In this document: one piece after another, positions 43,482 to 52,704 of the stretch | Position numbering within the stretch: position 1 is the first letter of the stretch | Layout of the letters: each line of letters opens with the position of its first letter | Source: Ignavibacteriales bacterium | GTDB taxonomy: Bacteria > Bacteroidota > Ignavibacteria > Ignavibacteriales > Ignavibacteriaceae | Length of the DNA: 64,000 bases | Direction of reading: 5' to 3' | NCBI GenBank assembly: GCA_016709155.1 | Contig: JADJEI010000014.1 | Location: 117,643 to 181,642, forward strand | Notes under the pieces: model-generated | Seen by the model: the letters and a program-made list of their open reading frames with translations, nothing else | What the model was told of the DNA's origin: nothing | The model's database searches: none | Made by a program: the position numbers and the translations under genes

Positions 43482-45242
43482 TCACTTGATTAACAGCATT
43501 TTTTTCATATCCGTGAACACAGGAATATCTTTTTCATTCCGTACCATTATTTGATAAATGTAAATGCCGCTTGCCAAATCACTTTGGACATTTGACGTTT
43601 GACCTTTGACGTTAAAATCTACTTCGTAATATCCTGCTTCTTGTGTTTGATTAACCAAGACAGAAACAAGCTCTCCTTTGATATCATATACATAAAGTTT
43701 TACGTATCCTCTCTCTTTTAGTCTGTAACTTATCTTTGTTGATGGATTAAATGGGTTAGGGTAGTTTTGGTAAAGTCGGTAGTCTGAGATTGTTTGTTTG
43801 TTGTCGGTGATGGATGTTAGGATAAACCCAACTTCTTCGCTGGGTTCTGATTCGTTGCCTTGATTATCTATTGCTGTTAGTTTGTAGTAAATCTTTTCCA
43901 AGTAATCGGGAAGAAAATCAATTAAGTTATTTCTGTCTGTTGAAACAAAAAGGTTTGTGGAATCTATTATAAAGTTTTTTGTCGTATCCCTGTACACATT
44001 GTAGTGATTAAAATCTGCTTCTGTGTTTTTGTTCCAGGTTATCCCTACTGTTAAACTGTCAAGTGTTGCGTTTAAATTGACAGGAACACGTGGGGCTAAA
44101 TCTAAATAGCTATAACTTTCTCCGTAAGGACCTCCGTAAAAACCGATGTCGCTTCTTGTTCCATCTTTATCGAAAATTAAAGGATCGCCTGCATCAATCA
44201 TAGGAGAATATTTCTGAAGATGAAAATCTAAACTATCCTCGTTTACTAACATTGGATCTACTTCAAGATTTGTACTATCGGGTGTAAAATTATAATACCC
44301 ATAATCGCAATTCCAAGCATTGTTAAAATAAATATTTTGTATCCCATCAGATAAATAATAGCCATTCTGTACTCCCAACACTATATTATTATTTACAATA
44401 CTTTGTTCCGAGAACCAAATGCCGTAACCAAGATTGTTCGATACAATATTACAAACTGCTTGATCCGGAACTGCCCCAACAGAAATACCAACGTATGAAT
44501 CTAATACGAAATTGTTATAAACTTGGCTTGTCCCCGAACTACCAGTAGATATGCCTTGGTTTATAGTAGAAGTCATTTCTATTAAATTATTAAAAATAAT
44601 ACCTCGACCTGCAAGGGCTGTGCTTATGCCGCTAGTTTTTATTTGAAATAAATAATTATTATAGATAGTATCGAGCACTGAAGTATCTAACCCAAATACG
44701 TCTATTCCATAACTAACATCTTCAATTATATTATTTTTAATTGTTAAAAAAGAATTATCACTGCTAATGCCATAACCAGCCATACTTATTTTGTTATTCA
44801 TAATTTTCCCCTGAAAGTCTAAGGAATCTTCTGGTCCTGGTATTGACAAAATACCTGTATTCCCACCAATACTACTTCTAACTATTATATGGAAACCTTC
44901 GACTATACACTCATCTTTCATAGTAATAGCATTAAAATCACTAAATTGTGATATCGTTCTGGTATCTATAATGCAGCTATCAATTCCTGCTCCAATCATT
45001 GTTAAGCCGTGTATCATAGTAACTTTCTCGATGTAAGTGCCGTTGGCAACGTAAATGGTATCTCCAAACACGGAGATGTTAATGCACTCCATAATGCTAT
45101 CGGCTGCGGTTTCCCAGGAGGTGTAGGGTGGGGTGCTGCTGCCGGTTGGGCTAACGTACCTGACGGTGGCGAGAGTAATGTACAATGTACAATTTACAAT
45201 GTACAATGAAAGCAGGAGAAGAAGGAATATTTTTGTTTTCAT
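43482..45242 (-). CDS. T9SS beta-helix protein (tandem paralogue A)
   Basis: About 586 residues from ATG 45242 (MKTKIFLLLL), preferred over the longer 45278 start because it begins the signal peptide directly. Signal peptide ~1-25; conserved start RYVSPTGSSTPPYTSWETAADSI; right-handed beta-helix ~80-360; FN3-like domain ~375-470 (RVPVNLNATLDSLTVGITW); T9SS domain ~500-586 with a VKGQTSNVQSDL insertion. Very similar to the adjacent gene, so a tandem duplication. Substrate or role unknown; beta-helix repeats often bind or cleave polysaccharide. Confidence 0.85.
   Translation of the reverse strand: MKTKIFLLLLLSLYIVNCTLYITLATVRYVSPTGSSTPPYTSWETAADSIMECINISVFGDTIYVANGTYIEKVTMIHGLTMIGAGIDSCIIDTRTISQFSDFNAITMKDECIVEGFHIIVRSSIGGNTGILSIPGPEDSLDFQGKIMNNKISMAGYGISSDNSFLTIKNNIIEDVSYGIDVFGLDTSVLDTIYNNYLFQIKTSGISTALAGRGIIFNNLIEMTSTINQGISTGSSGTSQVYNNFVLDSYVGISVGAVPDQAVCNIVSNNLGYGIWFSEQSIVNNNIVLGVQNGYYLSDGIQNIYFNNAWNCDYGYYNFTPDSTNLEVDPMLVNEDSLDFHLQKYSPMIDAGDPLIFDKDGTRSDIGFYGGPYGESYSYLDLAPRVPVNLNATLDSLTVGITWNKNTEADFNHYNVYRDTTKNFIIDSTNLFVSTDRNNLIDFLPDYLEKIYYKLTAIDNQGNESEPSEEVGFILTSITDNKQTISDYRLYQNYPNPFNPSTKISYRLKERGYVKLYVYDIKGELVSVLVNQTQEAGYYEVDFNVKGQTSNVQSDLASGIYIYQIMVRNEKDIPVFTDMKKMLLIK
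45179..45193. repeat. Dispersed 15-bp word, copy 2
   Basis: TGTACAATGTACAAT inside the signal-peptide coding part of T9SS paralogue A; on the minus strand it reads as NCTLY and flanking codons. Confidence 0.8.
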
Positions 45243-45299
45243 AGAAGACCTCATTGTATTGAATTTATCCATTATCAAATTATAAAATATTTACAAAAA

Positions 45300-47168
45300 T
45301 TACTTCAGTAATATCATCTTCTTCATATCTGAGAAAACGGGAATGTCTCCTTCGCCTTTTACCATTATTTGATAAATGTAAATGCCTGTGGCTATGTCAC
45401 TGTAATATGGTCCCATCGGTACTTCATAACTATTTGCTCTTTCTCTTTCTTCTGTGTTGGGTTGAAATACTACTTCATAGTAGCCTTTATTCTGCCACTG
45501 ATTTACAAGGGTTTTTACTAATTCTCCTTTTACATCATACACATAGAGTTTTACATATCCCGGCTCTTTTAATCTGTATGGAATTATTGTTGAGGGATTA
45601 AATGGGTTTGGATAATTACTTAACAGCCTAAATCCATCATCGCCTATTGGGGGATGTTCAGTCAATCCTGTTATTGTTACAGTTACTTCTTCACTCGGCT
45701 CTGATTGATTATTCTGATTGTCAAATGCTGTGAGTAAATAATAGTATTTTTTCTCTGTGTTTGTTATTGTGAGATTATCATAAAATAAAGTGTCGCTTGT
45801 AATTCCAACTATCTTTGTTGTGTCGTAAATAAAATTAGTTACCGTATCGCGGTAGATTCTGTAATGTGAAAAATCTGCTTCAGTGTTTTTATTCCACGTT
45901 AATTTTATTAACCCGTCTTCAACAACAGCAGTAAGATTATGCGGAGGACGGGGTGCTAAATCATTATAAGTGTAACTCCATCCGTAGGGACCTCCGTAGA
46001 GACCAATATCACTTCTGCTTCCATCCCGGTCAAGAATGTTTGGATCACCGGTGTCAATTAAAGGAGAAAACTTCTGTAAATGAAAGTTGTTACTGTCCGC
46101 ACTTACTACCATTGGGTCAACGGAGAGGTTTGTGCTATCTGGAGTAAATCCACTATAATTGACGGGATTATTCCAGGAGTTGTTATATCTAAATATAGGA
46201 TTTTGCTCGGGTTGAACAGTAAATCCTTTTAAACTGTTCATAACATTGTTATTTACAACCATATTGTAGTTTCCAGCAGTAATACCTGCAAAACTAAAAT
46301 TACCAATTGTAAAATTATTATAATTAAAAGCTGGATCTACGAAATTGCTTATTCCAGTTCTAGCATATTCAGTAGTAACAGTGTTATTCTGAATCCATAC
46401 TGTGTCAATATTGCCGCCGATAATACCGTATGAAGTTTGACCGTCAATAAAGATTGTATTATTATTTATTGTAGCCTTAGTTCCAAATACCATAGCTATC
46501 CCCTGCAATCCTGCCACAATATAATTAGAGTCAATAAGAGGTGTATATGTTGAGAAAAATGCACCAATGTTTATTCCCCTAAATTCCATATCAGTAAAAA
46601 TACTATTACCTCTTATGATTGCACTTGAATTGAACAATTCTACACCAGTGTGAACATTTTCGAAAATATTCTTGTAAACAACAGGAACCTGCTCTCCTGT
46701 ATACCCTACATAAGCCCCATACCTTGCATTTGTTATTCTGTTAAGAGCCACCAAACTATTTCCGCTACCAGCAAAACCATAACCCATTTCAGTATCGTAG
46801 TAAACCAATATCTGAAATCCCTTAAAGAGACAGCTATCTTTAACTTCAACAGAAATAAATCCTGTACTCGTTACAAGTTCCCTCGTATCAATCACGCAGC
46901 TATCCATACCTGCGCCAATTAGAGATAAACCGGGAATCATAACTACCTGCTCTTTGTAAGTGCCGTTGGCTACGTAAACAGTATCACCAAAGACGGAGAT
47001 GTTAATGCACTCCATAATGCTGTCGGCGGCGGTCTCCCAGCTTGTGTAGGGCGGGGTGCTGCTGCCGGTAGGGCTTATGTAACGGACAGTCGCTTGCGCG
47101 TCAATGTACAATGTACAATTTAGAATGTAGAATGAAAGCAGGAGAGGAAGGAATATTTTTGGTTTCAT
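45300..47168 (-). CDS. T9SS beta-helix protein (tandem paralogue B)
   Basis: 622 residues. Signal peptide ~1-25, TVRYISPTGSSTPPYTSWETAADSI, beta-helix ~75-370, FN3-like ~390-485 (PPHNLTAVVEDGLIKLTW), T9SS domain ~515-622. The DNA for residues ~25-75 and the FN3/T9SS parts is nearly the same as in paralogue A, while the helix region has diverged. GAGGTG precedes the ATG. The sorting domain contains a different insertion (NTEERERANSYEVPMG) at the same place as in paralogue A. Confidence 0.87.
   Translation of the reverse strand: MKPKIFLPLLLSFYILNCTLYIDAQATVRYISPTGSSTPPYTSWETAADSIMECINISVFGDTVYVANGTYKEQVVMIPGLSLIGAGMDSCVIDTRELVTSTGFISVEVKDSCLFKGFQILVYYDTEMGYGFAGSGNSLVALNRITNARYGAYVGYTGEQVPVVYKNIFENVHTGVELFNSSAIIRGNSIFTDMEFRGINIGAFFSTYTPLIDSNYIVAGLQGIAMVFGTKATINNNTIFIDGQTSYGIIGGNIDTVWIQNNTVTTEYARTGISNFVDPAFNYNNFTIGNFSFAGITAGNYNMVVNNNVMNSLKGFTVQPEQNPIFRYNNSWNNPVNYSGFTPDSTNLSVDPMVVSADSNNFHLQKFSPLIDTGDPNILDRDGSRSDIGLYGGPYGWSYTYNDLAPRPPHNLTAVVEDGLIKLTWNKNTEADFSHYRIYRDTVTNFIYDTTKIVGITSDTLFYDNLTITNTEKKYYYLLTAFDNQNNQSEPSEEVTVTITGLTEHPPIGDDGFRLLSNYPNPFNPSTIIPYRLKEPGYVKLYVYDVKGELVKTLVNQWQNKGYYEVVFQPNTEERERANSYEVPMGPYYSDIATGIYIYQIMVKGEGDIPVFSDMKKMILLK
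47105..47119. repeat. Dispersed 15-bp word, copy 3
   Basis: TGTACAATGTACAAT in the same position of the signal peptide of T9SS paralogue B. Confidence 0.8.
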
Positions 47169-47303
47169 AATTGCACCTCAAAGTAATAAAAATTTACAGG
47201 AAGAATTTAGGAATAAGATTCGTTAAATGCATTAATCATAAAAATTTTATTAGAGGTATTTCAATTTTATATCACCAACCAAAACATTTATTTCATAAAA
47301 TAA

Positions 47304-47329
47304 AAAGGCAGCCAAATTTGACTGCCTTT
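47304..47329 (-). terminator. Terminator of the T9SS OB-fold gene
   Basis: AAAGGCAG/CTGCCTTT stem with a 10-nt loop, followed on the minus strand by a T-rich run. It lies 50 bp past the stop at 47379. Confidence 0.8.
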
Positions 47330-47378
47330 AATTTAATTATAATTTATTGTTGCTTTTTTACTTATCATATTTTAGAAA

Positions 47379-49493
47379 TCACTTCAATAAAATCATTTTA
47401 CGTACTTGATTAAAGTCACCGGCAGATAGACTGTAAAAATAAATTCCGGTAGAAATACCTGAAGCATCAAATGAAACTGAATATTTACCAGCAGTTTTCA
47501 CATCATTCACCAACGTTTTAATTTCTTCACCAAGAATGTTAAAGATTTTCAGAATTACATTGCTTTCTTTAGGAATTGAAAATGAAATTATAGTTGATGG
47601 ATTAAACGGATTTGGGTAGTTCTGACTTAACTCAAATCTTTCCGGTACAGTATTATTTTGGTTTTCAACCGCAACGGGGATGTAGCCAGAAAAGTCATCA
47701 TCACTGCGGGGGTCAAGTTTGTAATTTCCAAAAGTATAAAGAAGTATTCCGCTTAAACTTTCAAACTGATCGCCAACAAGCAAGCGAACGGGTTGATCAA
47801 CTAAACTTGAATCGTAAAAATTATGATAAGATAATTGTGAATCATCAAGATTTACACGGGTATTTATTCCACTTGCGTCTGCAATAAATATTTCACCAAA
47901 ATTGCTGCTGCCGTTTCCAGTTGGGCCAGGATCACCTTCGGCATTTTCATCAGTAATAGTAATGTTGGAGTACTTAACAAGTACACCCTCCCATTGCTCC
48001 GCCGAGATTGTTCCCGAACCAAATGTACCAGTTTCAGAAGTTGAAATCTCACTTGCATCAGGAAGTGCATTTCCGGTTGAAATTAAATTAAATTGTGAAG
48101 GATCATCAATCCCGGATATTTGAGTCATACTAAATGACTCGCCAACTGTGCCTGTAACTTCGACTAAATCCCCCTTCCTTAATACAAGAGTCTCTGTTCC
48201 ATTTACTCTAATTCCACTCCAGGGACCATTTCCATTTTGAATAAAAATATAGCTCGCAAAATCTGTTGTATCACAAGTTACAATTCCATTCACTGTAACT
48301 TCAAATCCATTATAAGCACTGAAGCCGCTTCCATAAGGGCTGAACTGAACATGCTGAATAGTTATTAGATGATCAAGCACAAAATAAAAATATCTATTGC
48401 TCGAAGTATCGGAAGGGTTTTGCGATTCATTATTTTCATTATCAATCGCCCAAATAAAATAGTCAATAATTGATGAATCGCTTTGAGCGGGGATAACTGC
48501 TGTAAAAGTGGAGTCACTAATATTTGTCATATCAACTTCCTGAACTGCACTGCTGTTCACTCTATATTTTAATTTTGCTGATATAACTGTGCCGTCAACA
48601 TCGCGAATAAAGGATGTGACAGTAACAGGCTGCCCATAGCCAACTTCAACAATATCCCTTGTAATATTCGAGATTACAGGAGGGAAAGTTCCAACTTCAA
48701 TATCGTCAGGATAAGCTGGATTGATAGTAATTCCGCCGGAGCCTGCGCTGCGTGTTTCAATATAACCGCGAATGTAATTTAGTATTGATCCGTCGGTAGG
48801 GGGAACAAATCCGGATACAGGAGAATAAAAATAATCTGATTTAGTTCCCATTGATAGCTTTGTTCCATTACCATCTTGTATTCTGAAACTTCCAGTCCCG
48901 GAATTTCTATCAAATGTAGAAACATTTCGAATGATAACATAAACCCCCTCCCATTTTTCAGAAATAGCTAAGTTATCATCAGTGCCTGTTACCTTTAATG
49001 AATCTAATGTCAATTCTACAGCTTGAGGTCGTTCTTGAATTCCTAGTACATCATCAGCAGAAAAATTTATTACATTAAATTGTGTTGTCTTTTGCGTTGA
49101 AGTGCTGTATTCATTAACCACACCTGTAACTTTAACAACAAATCCTGAATCAAGATCGCTGAATGGAGGTCCGAGTGATGGATCCTGACGCAACAAAATT
49201 CCGGACCAATCTGTCAGACTTGTATCCTGCAAATAAAATCCTGCTGCTCCAGTGCCGACAAACATGATCACACTATCAGGGCTAAAAAATCTACTTTTGT
49301 ATGGCGCACACATCACAACACCGGTTACTGTTACCGTATCACCTTCGTAAGGTGAGACCTGATCATCGGTAAAATAATTAATTAAGGTTGTAGGATCCTG
49401 GTATTGAATATCACGAATAGAAATTTCCGGATATTGCGCAAAAGAGACTGATGTAAACAAACCGATCAGAATTACCAAGTAAATTATTTTCAT
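47379..49493 (-). CDS. T9SS-secreted OB-fold protein
   Basis: About 704 residues from ATG 49493, chosen because AGGAG lies 8 nt upstream and the signal peptide (MKIIYLVILIGLFTSVSFAQ) starts there; a longer start at 49520 would run into the upstream gene. The region ~40-230 and ~385-600 contains two pairs of OB-fold-like domains (GDTVTVTGVVMCAPYKSRF, VTVNGIVTCDTTDFASYIFIQNG) of the type seen in nuclease-associated proteins, with an Ig-like module between. T9SS domain ~620-704. Catalytic activity is not evident. Confidence 0.83.
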   Translation of the reverse strand: MKIIYLVILIGLFTSVSFAQYPEISIRDIQYQDPTTLINYFTDDQVSPYEGDTVTVTGVVMCAPYKSRFFSPDSVIMFVGTGAAGFYLQDTSLTDWSGILLRQDPSLGPPFSDLDSGFVVKVTGVVNEYSTSTQKTTQFNVINFSADDVLGIQERPQAVELTLDSLKVTGTDDNLAISEKWEGVYVIIRNVSTFDRNSGTGSFRIQDGNGTKLSMGTKSDYFYSPVSGFVPPTDGSILNYIRGYIETRSAGSGGITINPAYPDDIEVGTFPPVISNITRDIVEVGYGQPVTVTSFIRDVDGTVISAKLKYRVNSSAVQEVDMTNISDSTFTAVIPAQSDSSIIDYFIWAIDNENNESQNPSDTSSNRYFYFVLDHLITIQHVQFSPYGSGFSAYNGFEVTVNGIVTCDTTDFASYIFIQNGNGPWSGIRVNGTETLVLRKGDLVEVTGTVGESFSMTQISGIDDPSQFNLISTGNALPDASEISTSETGTFGSGTISAEQWEGVLVKYSNITITDENAEGDPGPTGNGSSNFGEIFIADASGINTRVNLDDSQLSYHNFYDSSLVDQPVRLLVGDQFESLSGILLYTFGNYKLDPRSDDDFSGYIPVAVENQNNTVPERFELSQNYPNPFNPSTIISFSIPKESNVILKIFNILGEEIKTLVNDVKTAGKYSVSFDASGISTGIYFYSLSAGDFNQVRKMILLK

Positions 49494-49509
49494 TTTTATT
49501 ACTCCTATT

Positions 49510-51624
49510 TTATTTAACAATTAAAAATTTTCCTGTTTGAATATTTCCAGTGGAATTATTTTTCACTGAAAAAAGATAAAGCCCGGTTGCAATTGCCTGG
49601 TCGTTTTCACTGATTAAATCCCACGCATGTTCTCCCCCTGCCATAATCTGTTTGTCATCACTTGCATAAGTCTCAAACCATCGTAAATCAGAGCCGTTGC
49701 TTTGTTGATCGTGATAAATTCTTTTAACAACATCACCTGCAAGGGTGTAAATAGTAATTTCACACTCAGCAGGTAAATTAAAGAAATAAATTTTTCTTAA
49801 CCTTTCAGAACTTCCATCCCAGATAGCATTTCCGTAGTATGGATTGGGATAGACTCCAACTTCAAGATTTGCATCAGTAGAAGCCAGCGTGCCGGGAATA
49901 ATTCTTTGCAATGAAGCAAGCGAACTTGATTCCAAACTTTCAAGATTATTTTCCGAATCACCTTCATCAAATGCTGAAACAGCAAATAAATACTGCCAGC
50001 CATTAAGTAAATTCGCAAATTCAAATTTGTAAAAATACTTTGTGGTGTCGCCTGAAAAAGTAACAGGTTCATCAAGCATAATAAATTGGAATCCAGTGTT
50101 GAAACCTATATCATTATCAGTACTGTCAAACTCACCTGCAAGTGAAAGCGATGAAAGAATATCACTCTGAAGATTCAAATCGAATCCACTTTGTGTGCGA
50201 TAAATTCTGTAGCCCTCGAAATCTTTTTTACCGGAAATAGGATCAATAGATGTTTCAGCACTTTTATCCCAATACAGAATTGCAGAGTTACTCGTCGGAA
50301 CAACTTTAACTTTAGGAACGACGGGGGGTGAAGGAAGAACAAACCTTGTAATAATCCCATCGGCATTTAAATCCTCACCGGCATCAAGAATATTGTTTCT
50401 ATTTCTATCTTCGCCAAAATATGCTCTTAAAGCCCAGTCGGCATTTGAGAATAAATTTTTCTTTTGCTCTTCCGTGTCAAGTGAAGCAGCATCGTCTCCA
50501 AATTTTTTAGCGCAGAGAATTGCAAACACAACATTGATAGAATCACCCGGAGCGATTGACTGGAAAGCACCTTTTGAGATAAGCATTGATCTATTGGAAG
50601 GAAGTTTCAAATCATTCGGATTTATTCCGTCGTTGTACCTGTTGCTTCCGCCAAAATATCCACGAAGTTTTTTATCATACCTTTGAAAGTCATCTTGCGG
50701 CGCAAAGAAATTTGGGTCATCAGTATTTCTGAATTGCCAGCTCACAAAGTTTACAGTTGATAATGTATCCGAGCCATTAAAAATAAAATCATTTCCGGCA
50801 GGAGTTGAACCGAGGTATTGAATTCCAATATAGCTGTCCGTAAAACCAATGTCACCTGTAGCATCAAATTCATAAGCGATTTTTAATGAGTCGTTGTAAC
50901 CGTTTCCTCCTTTATTAAAAAATGCAGAGCCGCGAGGCGAACTGATATTTGTATTGCGAACAACTGCATCAGTCCATAAACCTACATAAACACTATCAAT
51001 AAATTTAGCAGTCACATTTTTAATTGTATAATTCATTATAACAAAAAAATCAGCGAATGGAAAATTCCAAGCATAACTTTCTTGGTGAACTTTTACTCCA
51101 AGCGGAGTATGATCAATAATCAATTCACCGTTTGAAAGAGTTTCGTTTGTATCTACAAAGTCCATCACAAAATCCTGATGCGAAATTGCAAAAGGATCGA
51201 AAAATCTTGAGTCAAGCAGAGTTGATCTTTCGAGAACTAAAATGCCTGGATCATTAGTAAATTCAAACCCACCACCCCGAGCTGAAACAGATGCTGCATC
51301 CACTGCGCCTGTTGTAACAAATGGTCCTACTCTTCCATTGCTAAGTGAATCATTACTGATAAAACCGCCAATCCAGAGACCTCCGTCAAAGATATGTTCT
51401 ATGCCGCTGCCTGAAGGATACTCGCACGAAGGCTGCTGAGGCCAGAGTGAGAAACCGTGTCCGTAAGTTCCAAAATTTGTAACAGTTAGTCCAATATTTC
51501 CAACATTTGTGAATTTGGAATTATCATCATCGGTTATTTTAACTAAAAAATTATTTTGATCCTGGCTTTGTAATTTAGAAGTGATAAGAATCAGAGAAAG
51601 GAATATTACTGTGGATAACTTCAT
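49510..51624 (-). CDS. Large secreted protein, probable T9SS-associated
   Basis: 704 residues. Signal peptide ~1-19 (ends KLQSQ). The N-terminal part has NIGLTVTNFGTYGHGFSLWPQQPSCEYP and GIEHIFDGGLWIGGF, a pattern seen in many Ignavibacteria surface proteins of unknown role. An FN3-like domain lies at ~430-580 and a C-terminal YPNPY block with LYLFSVKNNSTGNIQTGKFLIVK resembles a divergent sorting domain. Its stop is 17 bp before the start of the next gene, so both are likely co-transcribed. Confidence 0.75.
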   Translation of the reverse strand: MKLSTVIFLSLILITSKLQSQDQNNFLVKITDDDNSKFTNVGNIGLTVTNFGTYGHGFSLWPQQPSCEYPSGSGIEHIFDGGLWIGGFISNDSLSNGRVGPFVTTGAVDAASVSARGGGFEFTNDPGILVLERSTLLDSRFFDPFAISHQDFVMDFVDTNETLSNGELIIDHTPLGVKVHQESYAWNFPFADFFVIMNYTIKNVTAKFIDSVYVGLWTDAVVRNTNISSPRGSAFFNKGGNGYNDSLKIAYEFDATGDIGFTDSYIGIQYLGSTPAGNDFIFNGSDTLSTVNFVSWQFRNTDDPNFFAPQDDFQRYDKKLRGYFGGSNRYNDGINPNDLKLPSNRSMLISKGAFQSIAPGDSINVVFAILCAKKFGDDAASLDTEEQKKNLFSNADWALRAYFGEDRNRNNILDAGEDLNADGIITRFVLPSPPVVPKVKVVPTSNSAILYWDKSAETSIDPISGKKDFEGYRIYRTQSGFDLNLQSDILSSLSLAGEFDSTDNDIGFNTGFQFIMLDEPVTFSGDTTKYFYKFEFANLLNGWQYLFAVSAFDEGDSENNLESLESSSLASLQRIIPGTLASTDANLEVGVYPNPYYGNAIWDGSSERLRKIYFFNLPAECEITIYTLAGDVVKRIYHDQQSNGSDLRWFETYASDDKQIMAGGEHAWDLISENDQAIATGLYLFSVKNNSTGNIQTGKFLIVK

Positions 51625-51769
51625 TCTTTAAATATTGAATTCAATTAAAATAATTACTCATAAATATTTCATTTGTAAAATACGATTTTCTTTAGCTATG
51701 CATAAAATAGTTTTGTTATTTTATTATTAATAAAACGCCTGCTGATTATTTTTAATATGAATTAAAATT

Positions 51770-52678
51770 TTAGAATTCATCGCGGGCATGCTTATCAGCA
51801 TGATAGGAACTTCGAACCAAAGGAGCTGATTCGACAGCCTTAAATCCTAATTTGAATCCTTCTTCTTTATAAAATAGAAACTCTTCGGGAGTAACAAAAC
51901 GATCAACCGGCAAGTGCATTTTAGTTGGCTGCAAATACTGCCCGATTGTAAGTATCTGACATCCGTGCACAACAAGATCATTCATCAGCTCAATTACCTC
52001 CTCCTTATTTTCACCGATACCAACCATTATTCCGCTCTTTGTTCTCAATCCTTTATCTCTGAACCACCGAATCAGATCCAAGCTTCTTTGATATTTTGCC
52101 TGCGGTCGAACGGCGTGATACAATCTTTTTACAGTTTCGAGATTATGATTCAAAATATCAGGCGGATTTTGCATTATTATATTGAAAGATTCTTCAAATC
52201 CCCGAAAATCCGGTATTAATATTTCAATTGTGCAATCGGACTTGTCACGTCTAATAAGTTTGACAGTTTCACTAAAGATGGAAGCTCCACCATCCTTTAG
52301 TTCATCTCTGTCAACCGAAGTGATAACTACATGTCTTAGATTTAATTCAACGACAGATTCTGCGACACGTGCAGGCTCATTTAAATCAAGCTCGTTGGGA
52401 ATTCCAACTTTGATATTACAAAAACCACAGCTTCTTGTACAAGTATCGCCAAGAATCATGAAGGTAGCAGTGCGGTTATTCCAACACTCTGCTATGTTCG
52501 GACACTTTGCTTCCTCGCAAACTGTATTGAGTTTATTTTTTCTCATCAAAGTGCGAACATCACTGTAATTATTTCCTGTCGGTAATTTCACTTTTAACCA
52601 TTCGGGACGTTTCCCGAGCGGCTCTTTGTCAGCTTCCACTGCTTCCTTAAATGCTCTTTGATGTTGATTGATTATCAT
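51770..52678 (-). CDS. lipA: Lipoyl synthase
   Basis: 302 residues, radical SAM enzyme that inserts two sulfurs into octanoyl groups on E2. Auxiliary-cluster cysteines CEEAKCPNIAEC and the SAM motif CTRSCGFC are present, as is the C-terminal serine in PLVRSSYHAD. Last gene of the lpdA-lipB-E1-E2-lipA group. It follows the E2 gene by 26 bp. Confidence 0.97.
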   Translation of the reverse strand: MIINQHQRAFKEAVEADKEPLGKRPEWLKVKLPTGNNYSDVRTLMRKNKLNTVCEEAKCPNIAECWNNRTATFMILGDTCTRSCGFCNIKVGIPNELDLNEPARVAESVVELNLRHVVITSVDRDELKDGGASIFSETVKLIRRDKSDCTIEILIPDFRGFEESFNIIMQNPPDILNHNLETVKRLYHAVRPQAKYQRSLDLIRWFRDKGLRTKSGIMVGIGENKEEVIELMNDLVVHGCQILTIGQYLQPTKMHLPVDRFVTPEEFLFYKEEGFKLGFKAVESAPLVRSSYHADKHARDEF

Positions 52679-52704
52679 TAAAAACTTTCTGTCAGAAATA
52701 ATAT

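Noticed and set aside
49494..49520. Longer start for the T9SS OB-fold gene at 49520
   Set aside because: It overlaps the stop of the upstream gene and adds residues before a clear signal peptide with a good ribosome site at 49493.
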